A stretch of 54,228 bases of DNA from an uncultured Oscillospiraceae bacterium (GTDB taxonomy: Bacteria; Bacillota; Clostridia; Oscillospirales; Oscillospiraceae), in assembly GCA_947627745.1 (NCBI GenBank), contig CANQXH010000004.1, forward strand, positions 1 to 54,228, in the 5' to 3' direction. The position numbers and the translations under genes are program-made. Below the pieces are notes generated by a model. It ran no database searches. It saw nothing but the letters and a program-made list of their open reading frames with translations, and was not told the DNA's origin. Positions 24,110 to 31,463 of the stretch are shown here, one piece after another; within the stretch, counting starts at the first letter, position 1, and every line of letters starts with the position of its first letter.

Positions 24110-25057
24110 ATGCAAGGACAGGAAAAGCTGCGCAAGCTGGAGCAGCGGGTGGACGGCGGCTTTATCGCGCTGATTGCCGTGCTGATCTTCACCGTCGTCA
24201 ATCTGGGAATCATGCTGGCCAACTCCACGTTCTATTTTCTCTTCTCCGCCGCAGTGCCCTATTACTTGACCTGGCTCGGCCGGATCATGGACAACGGCAC
24301 CGTGGACGGTACCGGGGAGATCATCGGGACCTATACCAATACGGCGCTGGTGATGGCCGGGATCATCCTGGCGGTGTACCTGCTGTGCGCCATTTTTTAC
24401 AAAAAGAGCCGCTTTTGGATGGCGCTGGCGGCAATCCTGCTTCTGCTGGATACCCTGGGCCTGGCGGCGGTGGCGGTGTTCCTGCTGGAGGATGCCAGCG
24501 GCGTGATTTTGGACGCGGTGTTCCATCTCTGGGCGCTGTGGCAGCTGTTCTCCGCCCTGTTCGCGGCGGGTCCGCTGCGCCGTCTGCGCAACGCGCCCCC
24601 CGCGCCCGCACCTGGTCCCGCCCCGGCGCCTGCGTGGCAGCCGCCTCAGGAGGCTCAGCAGATGAGTTGGCAGGAGTACCTGAGCCAGCAGTCCGGCGCG
24701 CCCCAGCAGCCTCCGGTCCAGCCGAACCAACCCTGGGCCTATCCTCCGGCGCAGCCGAATCAGCCCTGGACTAATCCTCAGGCCCAGCCGAATCAGCCCT
24801 GGACTAATCCTCAGGCCCAGCCGAATCAGCCCTGGACCTACCCTCCGGCGCAGCCGAACCAGCCCTGGACCTACCCTCCGGCGCAGCCGAACCAGCCCTG
24901 GACCTACCCTCCGGCGCAGCCGAACCAACCCTGGACCAACCCTCCGGCACAGCCGGATCAGTCCCGGACCGATCCTCCCGCCCAGCCGGATCAGACGCCG
25001 CCCCAGCGGCGCTCTACCACCCCGGAGCTGGACGAGCAGAAGCCCTGGCAGCCCTGA
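24110..25057 (+). CDS. Polytopic membrane protein with proline-rich 11-residue tandem repeats
   Basis: 315 residues, ATG at 24110, chosen because a promoter lies just upstream and AAGAAGG precedes it. Hydrophobic segments at about 18-37, 40-57, 78-97, 103-126 and 135-153 give roughly four to five membrane spans. Residues 160-180 are Pro/Ala-rich. Residues 204-291 are eight units of QPNQPWTYPPA type, the last one diverged. The tail is charged. No enzyme family was recognised. The tail resembles proline-rich cytoplasmic or wall-spanning extensions; with an even number of spans it would share the side of the N-terminus, but topology is uncertain. Confidence 0.85.
   Translation: MQGQEKLRKLEQRVDGGFIALIAVLIFTVVNLGIMLANSTFYFLFSAAVPYYLTWLGRIMDNGTVDGTGEIIGTYTNTALVMAGIILAVYLLCAIFYKKSRFWMALAAILLLLDTLGLAAVAVFLLEDASGVILDAVFHLWALWQLFSALFAAGPLRRLRNAPPAPAPGPAPAPAWQPPQEAQQMSWQEYLSQQSGAPQQPPVQPNQPWAYPPAQPNQPWTNPQAQPNQPWTNPQAQPNQPWTYPPAQPNQPWTYPPAQPNQPWTYPPAQPNQPWTNPPAQPDQSRTDPPAQPDQTPPQRRSTTPELDEQKPWQP
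24719..24982 (+). repeat. Eight 33-bp in-frame tandem repeats
   Basis: Eight copies encode QPNQPW-A/T-Y/N-P-P/Q-A. The middle copies are nearly identical at the nucleotide level; the last (QPDQSRTDPPA) has drifted. Suited to copy-number change by slippage. Confidence 0.9.
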
Positions 25058-25093
25058 TCCTCCCTTGGAGCCGGCAGCGGAACCATGAAATAC

Positions 25094-25131
25094 AAAGCCA
25101 TGCCCTTTCCTAGGAAAGGACATGGCTTTTT
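25094..25131. terminator. Bidirectional terminator between convergent genes
   Basis: A 17-bp stem AAAGCCATGCCCTTTCC (25094-25110) / GGAAAGGACATGGCTTT (25113-25129) with one mismatch, T-runs on both strands. Confidence 0.88.
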
Positions 25132-25135
25132 GTGG

Positions 25136-26296
25136 CTACTCCCCAACCTGCCGGGCGCAGCACACCCGGCCCAGCACCCGGCAGAACAGCTCTGTCCAGG
25201 TCAGGCGGGGTACCGCCTTTTCCGCCACCAGCGGCACCTGAGCCAGGATCTGCTCCCCAGAGCGTACCGTCATGGTGCCCAGCCGCTGGCCCTGGCTGAC
25301 CGGGGCCGTGACCGATTCATCCAGTGTGATCTGGGTGGTCACGCTGGAGCGCTGGGCCTTGTCGATCAGCAGGGCGGCCTCCTGACCCAGCTGGACCTTC
25401 ACCGATCCTTCCGCCCCCAGCTTCACCGGCACCGGATCGGCCTCCTCCAGCGCCGGGGATATCAGGGCGTAGTTGGCGAAGCCGTAGTCCAGCATGGACT
25501 TGCAGGCGGCAAACCGCTCCTGGCTGGTTTTACAGCCCATTACCACGGCGATCAGCCCCAGCCCTTCCCGCTCCGCCGAAGCGGACAGGCAGTACCCCGC
25601 CCCGGAGGTGAAGCCGGTTTTTAAGCCCGTTGCCCCGGAGTAAAACCGGATGAGCTTGTTGGTGTTGGCCAGCCCGAAGGCCCCGGAGCGCACGGTATCC
25701 ATCCAGATGGTGGTAAATTTGGTGATGCTCGGGTGATTTTTCAGCAGTTCCCGGCTCATCAGCGCGATATCGTAGGCCGAGGTGCGATGCTCCTTCGCCG
25801 AATCGTCGTCGTCCAGGCCGGTGCAGTTGACGAAATGGGTGTCCACCATGCCCAGCTCCTTGGCCCGGGCGTTCATCATTTCCACGAAGGCGGACTCGCT
25901 GCCGGCGATATGCTCAGCCATGGCGCAGGCGCAGTCGTTGGCGGAGGAGACGGCGATGGACTTGAGCATCTCCGAGACCTTCATGCTCTCGCCCACCTTG
26001 AGGTAGATCTGACTGCCGCCCTTGGCGGCGGCGGCCTCGGAGGCGATCACGGTATCGTCCCAACCGATCTTGCCGGAGTCAATGGCCTCCATGATCAGCA
26101 GCATGGTCATCACCTTGGTCACGCTGGCGGGGGCCAGGGGCTCATGGGAATTGGACTCATAGAGTACCGTCCCGGTGGCGATGTCCATGAGAACGGCACT
26201 TTTTCCCGCCACATTCAAATCCACCGCGTAGGCCCTGGCGGGCAGCAGCCCCGCCAAAAGCACGCAGATCATCAACATCCATACGGCCCGTTTCAT
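25136..26296 (-). CDS. Secreted D-alanyl-D-alanine carboxypeptidase (DacF-like, S11)
   Basis: 386 residues, start ATG 26294-26296 with TTGGAGGGATC. A signal peptide (MKRAVWMLMICVLLAGLLPARAYA) is followed by the S11 domain with SVTK (Ser58, Lys61), SAN (118-120) and KTG (226-228). A C-terminal beta domain (about 275-360) precedes an amphipathic end, as in PBP5/DacF-type enzymes that sit on the outer face of the membrane. DacF in spore formers acts on cortex peptidoglycan, but no sporulation gene adjoins it here, so vegetative wall trimming is equally likely. Confidence 0.95.
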   Translation of the reverse strand: MKRAVWMLMICVLLAGLLPARAYAVDLNVAGKSAVLMDIATGTVLYESNSHEPLAPASVTKVMTMLLIMEAIDSGKIGWDDTVIASEAAAAKGGSQIYLKVGESMKVSEMLKSIAVSSANDCACAMAEHIAGSESAFVEMMNARAKELGMVDTHFVNCTGLDDDDSAKEHRTSAYDIALMSRELLKNHPSITKFTTIWMDTVRSGAFGLANTNKLIRFYSGATGLKTGFTSGAGYCLSASAEREGLGLIAVVMGCKTSQERFAACKSMLDYGFANYALISPALEEADPVPVKLGAEGSVKVQLGQEAALLIDKAQRSSVTTQITLDESVTAPVSQGQRLGTMTVRSGEQILAQVPLVAEKAVPRLTWTELFCRVLGRVCCARQVGE

Positions 26297-26362
26297 ACCG
26301 ATCCCTCCAATGCCTTTGTGGTGACACTCTATGAACCCCCCGGCGGAATTATCACTTGGGAA

Positions 26363-26391
26363 TTGACCTTTCGAGCCTTGTCTGGTATAAT
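26363..26391 (+). promoter_or_regulatory. Promoter of the acidic protein-GluQ-methyltransferase operon
   Basis: TTGACC (26363-26368), 17-nt spacer, TATAAT (26386-26391). One of the strongest promoters in the window. It sets the start of the first gene at 26416. Confidence 0.82.
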
Positions 26392-26415
26392 GGTCAAAAA
26401 AGAGGGAGGGCGCTT

Positions 26416-26751
26416 ATGTTTCGGGATCGGGATCAGGAGCTTGACCGGCTGAACCGGGCGCTGCTGGAGGAAGAGGAAAAAGCGGGAAAGAGCTTTTATG
26501 ACTTTGAGGACGACGAGCCTCAGCCGGAGCCGGATTGGGACGATTCCTTGGACCTGGACGCCCTCTTGACCCAGGGGGAGCCGGAGGACTACGGCGAAGA
26601 CGAGGAGGACTACGATGAGGACTACGAAGAGGATTACGGGCCCGCGCCCCAGTCCGAGCCCACCAGCCCCCTTCTGATCGCGGCGGTGATTCTGCTGGCT
26701 TTCATTATCTGCCTGCTGGCCTGGTGGATCTTCGCGGGGGGCCTGCCGTGA
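26416..26751 (+). CDS. Small acidic single-pass membrane protein
   Basis: 111 residues, ATG at 26416 behind GAGGGAGGGC. The N-terminal 85 residues are extremely acidic, with runs of Glu/Asp/Tyr (YGEDEEDYDEDYEEDYG), and one transmembrane helix lies near the C-terminus (about 84-106), so the acidic part probably faces the cytoplasm as a tail-anchored protein. No known domain recognised. Its TGA overlaps the gluQ ATG (TGATG), so it is translated together with a tRNA-modifying enzyme. Small acidic tail-anchored proteins of this kind are poorly characterised. Confidence 0.82.
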   Translation: MFRDRDQELDRLNRALLEEEEKAGKSFYDFEDDEPQPEPDWDDSLDLDALLTQGEPEDYGEDEEDYDEDYEEDYGPAPQSEPTSPLLIAAVILLAFIICLLAWWIFAGGLP

Positions 26752-27662
26752 TGGTTCTGGGCCGCTTCGCCCCCACGCCCTCCGGGCGGATGCATTTGGG
26801 AAACGTGTTCGCCGCCCTGATCGCCTGGCTTTCCGCACGGTCCCAGGGGGGCGGCTTTGTGCTGCGGATGGAGGACCTGGACACTCTGCGTACCAGCGAT
26901 GTATATGCCCAGGCCATCCGGGAGGACCTGCGCTGGCTGGGCCTGACCTGGGACGAGGAGACCCAGCCCCAAAGCCTCCGGGGCCCGGCCTACGACCGGT
27001 ATTATGACGCCCTTTCGACTCGAGGGCTGCTCTACCCCTGCTACTGTACCCGGAGCCTGCTCCACAGCCCCAATGCCCCCCACCTGTCCGATGGCACCTA
27101 CGTCTACCCCGGCACCTGCCGGGATCTGACGGAGGCACAGCGGGGATCGTACCGCCGAGCCCCCGCCTGGCGGGTGAAGGTACCGGACCGGGTATTCCGG
27201 TTCACAGACCTGGCCCAGGGGGAATACAGGCAGAACCTGGCCACAGACTGCGGGGACTTCGTGGTTCGCCGGGCCGATGGGGTTTATGTGTACCAGCTGG
27301 CGGTGACGGTGGACGATGGGGAAACCGGCGTCACCGAGGTGGTTCGAGGAGCGGACCTGCTCTCCTCCACGCCCAGGCAGATGTATTTGCAGGAGCTGTT
27401 CGGCTTTTCCCAGCCCCGGTACGGCCATGTGCCCATGCTCCTGGCCCCGGACGGACGCCGCCTGAGCAAGCGAGACCGGGATCTGGATCTGGGGGCGCTG
27501 CGGCAGCGGATGCCGGCGGAAACCCTGTTGGGAATCCTGGCCCATGCCGCCGGGATGATAGGCCGGCGGGAGCCGGTGTCTGCCCAAGAGCTGATGGGAG
27601 AATTTACCTGGGACCGGCTGCGCCGGGATGCGGTCACGCTGGACCCAGCATTGCTTGAATAG
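26751..27662 (+). CDS. gluQ: Glutamyl-Q tRNA(Asp) synthetase
   Basis: Attaches glutamate to queuosine-34 of tRNA-Asp; a shortened glutamyl-tRNA synthetase paralogue without anticodon-binding domain. 303 residues. The class I signature appears as RFAPTPSGRMHLGN (HIGH equivalent), the KMSKS equivalent as RRLSKRDRDLDL, and the family's zinc site as CYCTRS with a further Cys in YVYPGTC. ATG at 26751 overlaps the previous stop. Its presence implies queuosine modification of tRNA in this organism. Confidence 0.92.
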   Translation: MVLGRFAPTPSGRMHLGNVFAALIAWLSARSQGGGFVLRMEDLDTLRTSDVYAQAIREDLRWLGLTWDEETQPQSLRGPAYDRYYDALSTRGLLYPCYCTRSLLHSPNAPHLSDGTYVYPGTCRDLTEAQRGSYRRAPAWRVKVPDRVFRFTDLAQGEYRQNLATDCGDFVVRRADGVYVYQLAVTVDDGETGVTEVVRGADLLSSTPRQMYLQELFGFSQPRYGHVPMLLAPDGRRLSKRDRDLDLGALRQRMPAETLLGILAHAAGMIGRREPVSAQELMGEFTWDRLRRDAVTLDPALLE

Positions 27663-27672
27663 GAGGAATGCC

Positions 27673-28848
27673 ATGTCGATCGGAGAAGTGCGGCTGCGCC
27701 GGGGCGAGGAGCGGGGCCTCATTGCCGGGGGGCGCTGGGTCTATGACAACCAGGCCGCCTGGGCGGACGAGGACTGCGCGGACGGCGGCGTGGTGGATGT
27801 GACCGGGGCAGACGGTGCCTTTCTGGGCCGGGGCTTTTTCAACAGTAAGTCCAAGATCCTGGTGCGGCTGCTGAGCCGGGAGCGCCAGGAGGTGGACGTT
27901 GCCCTTTTGCGGCAGCGGATCGCCGCCGCCTGGAGACTGCGGCAGGAGCTGGGCTTTTCCAACGCCTGCCGGGTGGTCTATGGGGACGCCGACGGCCTTC
28001 CGGGGCTGACGGTGGACAAATTCGGGGATTATCTGAGCTTTCAGATCACCTGCCTGGGCATGGCGGCCTATCAGGAGGCCATTGTGGTGATCCTGGTGGA
28101 GCTGTTCGCCCCCAAGGGCATTGTGGAGCGGAACGACCTGGCCATCCGGGAGCTGGAGGGCCTGCCTCAGCGCTCCGGCGTGGTCTATGGGACCCTGCCG
28201 GAGCGGGTGGAATTTTGGGAGCACGATGCCCGAATGGCTGCCGACCTGCTCCACGGGCAGAAAACCGGTCACTTCCTGGACCAGCAGGAGAACCGGGGCC
28301 GGATCAAGCCCTATTGCCCCGGAAGGAATGTGCTGGATCTATGCTGCCACACCGGCGGCTTCGCCGTCCACGCCGCGATCTACGGCGCTAAATCCGTCAA
28401 GGCGGTGGATATCAGCGGCGAGGTGCTGCCCCTGGTGATGGAGAACGCCCGGCGGAACGGCGTGGCGGAGCGGATTAGCGTCCGGGAGGACAATGCCTTC
28501 GACTTGGTACGCCGGGAGAGCGGCGAGGGAAAGCGGTATGGCCTGATCGTCTGCGACCCCCCGGCCTTTGCCAAAAACCGGAAGGCCCTGGACGGTGCCT
28601 ACCGGGGGTACAAGGAGCTGAATCTGCGGTGCATGAAGCTGCTGGAGCCCGGCGGGGTGCTGGCGACCTTCTCCTGCAGCCAGTACATGACCGCTCCATT
28701 GTTTCTGAAAATGCTCCGGGAGGCGGCGGCGGATGCCGGCCGGGAGACCATGCTGCTGGAAAGCCTGACACAGAGCCGGGATCACCCGGCCATTCTATCC
28801 AGTGAGACAAGCAGCTACCTGAAGGGGTATATTCTCCGGCTTTTGTGA
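27673..28848 (+). CDS. Class I SAM-dependent rRNA methyltransferase (RlmI-like)
   Basis: 391 residues; ATG at 27673 with AGGAGGAATG upstream. An N-terminal PUA domain (about 1-75), a central EEHD-type region (LPERVEFWEHDARMAADLLHGQKTGHFLDQQENR), and a Rossmann methyltransferase with SAM motif VLDLCCHTGGFAVHAA, DISGEVL and the catalytic block CDPPAFAKNRKAL followed by FSCSQYM. This is the architecture of RlmI, which forms 5-methylcytosine in 23S rRNA; the exact target is not certain. Last gene of the operon begun at 26416. Confidence 0.93.
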   Translation: MSIGEVRLRRGEERGLIAGGRWVYDNQAAWADEDCADGGVVDVTGADGAFLGRGFFNSKSKILVRLLSRERQEVDVALLRQRIAAAWRLRQELGFSNACRVVYGDADGLPGLTVDKFGDYLSFQITCLGMAAYQEAIVVILVELFAPKGIVERNDLAIRELEGLPQRSGVVYGTLPERVEFWEHDARMAADLLHGQKTGHFLDQQENRGRIKPYCPGRNVLDLCCHTGGFAVHAAIYGAKSVKAVDISGEVLPLVMENARRNGVAERISVREDNAFDLVRRESGEGKRYGLIVCDPPAFAKNRKALDGAYRGYKELNLRCMKLLEPGGVLATFSCSQYMTAPLFLKMLREAAADAGRETMLLESLTQSRDHPAILSSETSSYLKGYILRLL

Positions 28849-28867
28849 AAAATTACCTGTTTCCATC

Positions 28868-28896
28868 TTGCGCTTTTTCACCGGCTGACATATAAT
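28868..28896 (+). promoter_or_regulatory. Promoter of the nucleotidyltransferase gene
   Basis: TTGCGC (28868-28873), 17-nt spacer, TATAAT (28891-28896), then AAAGGAGGT before the ATG at 28927. Confidence 0.72.
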
Positions 28897-28926
28897 AAAA
28901 GGAACAACAATAAAGGAGGTAATTCC

Positions 28927-29850
28927 ATGAACCAAGAACCGGTCCTGGTGGTCCTGGCGGCGGGCATGGGCAGCCGGTACGGCGGCCTAAAGCAAATCGA
29001 TGCGGTGGGATGTCAGGGCGAGGCGATTCTGGATTTTTCCTTGTACGACGCATGGAGGGCCGGTTTCCGGACCGCCGTGATTATCATTAAAAAGGCCATT
29101 GAAGCGGATTTTATGCGCTATGTGGGCTCCAGGCTGGAAAAGTGCCCTCTGGAGATTCGCTACGCCTATCAGGAGCTTGACAGCCTGGTTCCCGCGGGAT
29201 TCCGGATCCCTCCGGAGCGGACGAAGCCCTGGGGCACCACCCATGCCGTGCTGTGCGCCCGGGAGCAGATCGGGGACGCCCCCTTTGCTGTGGTCAATGC
29301 GGACGATTACTATGGCCAGTCCGCTTTTGAGGTCATTTACCGGCAGCTAAAACAGGCGCGGGACGGCCCGCTCTACGACTACTGCATGGTGGGCTATCTG
29401 CTGGGCAACACGGTGACGGAGTATGGCTCCGTTGCCCGGGGCATCTGCCGGGTGGACGGCAGCTATCTGACGGAGGTCCAGGAGCGGACCCGGATCGAAA
29501 AATACCCCGGCGGGATCCACTTCACCGAGGATGGGGTCCACTGGACGGACGTTCCGGCGGACACCACCGTGTCCATGAATATGTGGGGCTTCACCCCCAG
29601 CTTTTTGGAGGAGGCGGCCCGGCGATTTCCCCAATTCCTGCTGTCGGCGGAGAACCCGGTAAAGGCCGAGTATTTTCTTCCCCTGGCGGTGGAGACCCTG
29701 CTCCAGGAGGGCAAGGCCCGGGTCAAAGTGCTTCGTTCCGAGGACCGGTGGTTCGGCGTGACCTACGCCGCAGACAAGCCCCAGGTCATCCAAGCCCTTG
29801 CCGAGCTGACGGCTCAGGGCAGGTATCCCAGGGGCCTTTGGACGTGTTGA
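28927..29850 (+). CDS. NTP-transferase (sugar-phosphate nucleotidyltransferase-like) protein
   Basis: 307 residues. The N-terminus VLVVLAAGMGSRYGGLKQ is the nucleotide-binding signature of GT-A fold nucleotidyltransferases. VVNADDYYG supplies the metal-binding aspartates, and GTTHAVLCAR fits the base-binding loop. There is no C-terminal left-handed beta-helix, so it resembles UTP/CTP-dependent activators of sugars or phosphorylated head groups; the substrate is not evident. Single-gene transcript with its own promoter and terminator. Confidence 0.88.
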   Translation: MNQEPVLVVLAAGMGSRYGGLKQIDAVGCQGEAILDFSLYDAWRAGFRTAVIIIKKAIEADFMRYVGSRLEKCPLEIRYAYQELDSLVPAGFRIPPERTKPWGTTHAVLCAREQIGDAPFAVVNADDYYGQSAFEVIYRQLKQARDGPLYDYCMVGYLLGNTVTEYGSVARGICRVDGSYLTEVQERTRIEKYPGGIHFTEDGVHWTDVPADTTVSMNMWGFTPSFLEEAARRFPQFLLSAENPVKAEYFLPLAVETLLQEGKARVKVLRSEDRWFGVTYAADKPQVIQALAELTAQGRYPRGLWTC

Positions 29851-29855
29851 CATTC

Positions 29856-29888
29856 CCAGGCACGGCGACCCCGTGCCTGGTTTTCCTT
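29856..29888 (+). terminator. Terminator after the nucleotidyltransferase gene
   Basis: Perfect 10-bp stem CCAGGCACGG (29856-29865) / CCGTGCCTGG (29871-29880), loop CGACC, followed by TTTTCCTT. Confidence 0.88.
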
Positions 29889-29904
29889 ATCAGGAGGGGA
29901 TCCC

Positions 29905-30831
29905 ATGGGTAAAAGGGCCTTGGCGGCAGCCCTAGCTGCGCTGTTGCTGACAGGATGCGCCTTCCGGCAGGCTCCGGCGGAAAAGACGGTGTTCTGCATG
30001 GACACGGTGATGGAGCTTCGTGTCTGGGGGAAGGACGGGCAGACTGCCTGTGACGCTCTGGAAAAAGCCCTGCTGGAGATGGACCGGACCTGGAACGCCT
30101 CTTCGGACGCCTCCGTGCTGGCGACCTTTCAGGCCGGGGAGCCGGTCTCTCAGGAGGCAGAGGACGTGCTGGCCCGGGCCCAGGCGCTCAAGGAGCGTAC
30201 CGGCGGCGCCTTTGATCCCCAGCTCTACCGGCTGACGGAGGCCTGGGGCTTTTTCTCCGGGGATTACCGGGTGCCCGCTCCGGAGGAGATCCGGGCCGCT
30301 CTGGCGGATCCGGTCTACGATCTGGGCGGGGTGATCAAGGGCTACGCCGGGGAAAAGCTGGTCGCCCTCCTGTCTGAGATGGATGTGGACCGGGCCGTGC
30401 TGAATCTGGGGGGTAACGTCCAGACCTACGGGGAAAAGCCGGGGGGCGAGCCCTGGCAGATCGCCCTGCAGGACCCCAGGGGAGAGGGACAGAACTTGAT
30501 GGTCAGCGTCACTGGGACCATGGCGGTGGTGACCTCCGGGGACTATCAGCGGTATTTTGAGCGAGATGGGGTGCGGTATCACCACATCATGGACCCCTGG
30601 ACCGGATATCCGGCGGACGCCGGCCTGGCGTCGGTGACGGTGATCTGCGCCGATGGCATGACCGCCGACGCTCTCTCCACTGCCCTGTTTGTGCTGGGCC
30701 TGGAGAAGGGGACAGAGCTGTGGCGGACCAGCGGGGACTTTGAGGCCGTTTTTATTCTGACGGACGGCCAGGTCTACGCCACCCAGGGGGTAGCCCTTTC
30801 CGGCGGAGAATATCAGGTGATTTCCCGTTAA
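29905..30831 (+). CDS. apbE: FAD:protein FMN transferase, lipoprotein
   Basis: Transfers FMN from FAD to a threonine of target proteins outside the membrane. 308 residues with a lipoprotein signal peptide ending in LLLTGC (lipobox, Cys18). The ApbE core shows CMDTVMELRVWG, SVLATFQAG, GAFDPQLYRL, YDLGGVIKGYAGEKL, NLGGNVQTYG and the metal-binding region HHIMDPWTGYPA; the late SVTVICADGMTADALSTALFVLG is also typical. No FMN-binding target protein lies in the window. Confidence 0.95.
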   Translation: MGKRALAAALAALLLTGCAFRQAPAEKTVFCMDTVMELRVWGKDGQTACDALEKALLEMDRTWNASSDASVLATFQAGEPVSQEAEDVLARAQALKERTGGAFDPQLYRLTEAWGFFSGDYRVPAPEEIRAALADPVYDLGGVIKGYAGEKLVALLSEMDVDRAVLNLGGNVQTYGEKPGGEPWQIALQDPRGEGQNLMVSVTGTMAVVTSGDYQRYFERDGVRYHHIMDPWTGYPADAGLASVTVICADGMTADALSTALFVLGLEKGTELWRTSGDFEAVFILTDGQVYATQGVALSGGEYQVISR

Positions 30832-30846
30832 CGGCAGAAAAAGTCC

Positions 30847-30875
30847 TTGACAAAACGCAAACCGTGCCGTATAAT
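30847..30875 (+). promoter_or_regulatory. Perfect sigma-A consensus promoter of the tRNA gene
   Basis: TTGACA (30847-30852), 17-nt spacer, TATAAT (30870-30875). It matches the consensus at all 12 positions, 13 bases before the mature tRNA 5' end. Confidence 0.95.
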
Positions 30876-30888
30876 AGCAACTGCTCCC

Positions 30889-30964
30889 GGACGATTAGCT
30901 CAGCTGGTAGAGCATTCGCTTGACGTGCGAAGGGTCAGCGGTTCGAGTCCGTTATCGTCCACCA
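30889..30964 (+). tRNA. tRNA-Val (GAC)
   Basis: 76 nt with an intact cloverleaf: 7-bp acceptor stem GGACGAT / ATCGTCC, D arm with AGCTCAGCTGGTAGAGC, anticodon stem TTCGC / GCGAA around loop TTGACGT giving anticodon GAC, TTCGAGT T-loop, discriminator A and encoded CCA. It decodes GUC valine codons. Own promoter and terminator; single gene. It marks the left border of the TIR-RyR accessory stretch. Confidence 0.95.
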
Positions 30965-31001
30965 AAAATCGGCAATCCTCGTTAGAGGGTTGCCGATTTT
31001 T
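30964..31001 (+). terminator. tRNA-Val terminator
   Basis: Arms AAAAATCGGCAATCCTC (30964-30980) and GAGGGTTGCCGATTTTT (30985-31001) pair with one G-U, loop GTTA. It begins at the CCA end. Confidence 0.92.
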
Positions 31002-31391
31002 ACTGAAACTTGTCAAGTATGGTGTCCCCTTTGGGGACGATTGATCTTGAGGACGGGAAGGCTTGGATCAGCCCATTAAAACGTAAATCTATCTTTTCGT
31101 ACCCTTTTGACACCCGCGAGGACACGAACACCCGGTGTTTGTATACCTCGCGTTTTTGCCCACCATTGCAAACACACCCCCCCGGACCATGTGGGCAAGA
31201 GATGCGTTCGCGGTAAAAGCAGAGATGCCGGAGAGAGCCAAGCCCTCCCCGGTACTTTTTTGCCGCAGGACCGCCTTTCGCTGGGCCATATGCGGATGCG
31301 GTTTAGCGGTGCCCGGCGGGACGTAACCGCTACGTCTAAAGATGGGCAAAAGACCCTGGCGCGCGCTTTCTGCGGTGGGCGAAATAAACTA
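31002..31391. other. Gene-poor spacer between tRNA-Val and the TIR operon
   Basis: No convincing reading frame; the frames present have atypical composition and no ribosome site. Two palindromes are visible: GTCCCC-TTT-GGGGAC (31024-31038), and CGCGAGG (31115-31121) with CCTCGCG (31146-31152) enclosing AACAC/GTGTT and followed by TTTTT. The second could end transcription in the plus direction. No repeat of the tRNA 3' end was found. Confidence 0.6.
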
Positions 31392-31420
31392 TTGACGGTT
31401 AGGGGAAAAAGTGGCATAAT
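31392..31420 (+). promoter_or_regulatory. Promoter of the TIR-RyR-SLOG operon
   Basis: TTGACG (31392-31397), 17-nt spacer, CATAAT (31415-31420), about 40 bases ahead of the GTG start at 31464. Confidence 0.75.
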
Positions 31421-31463
31421 GATACCATAAAGCGACAGATTATTCTGGCAGGAGGGCAGGAAT

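Noticed and set aside
24719-24982. CRISPR-like array
   Set aside because: The repeats are contiguous, in frame and coding, with no spacers.
31107-31430. Frames in the tRNA to TIR spacer
   Set aside because: No ribosome site, odd composition, and they overlap the palindrome and the TIR promoter.
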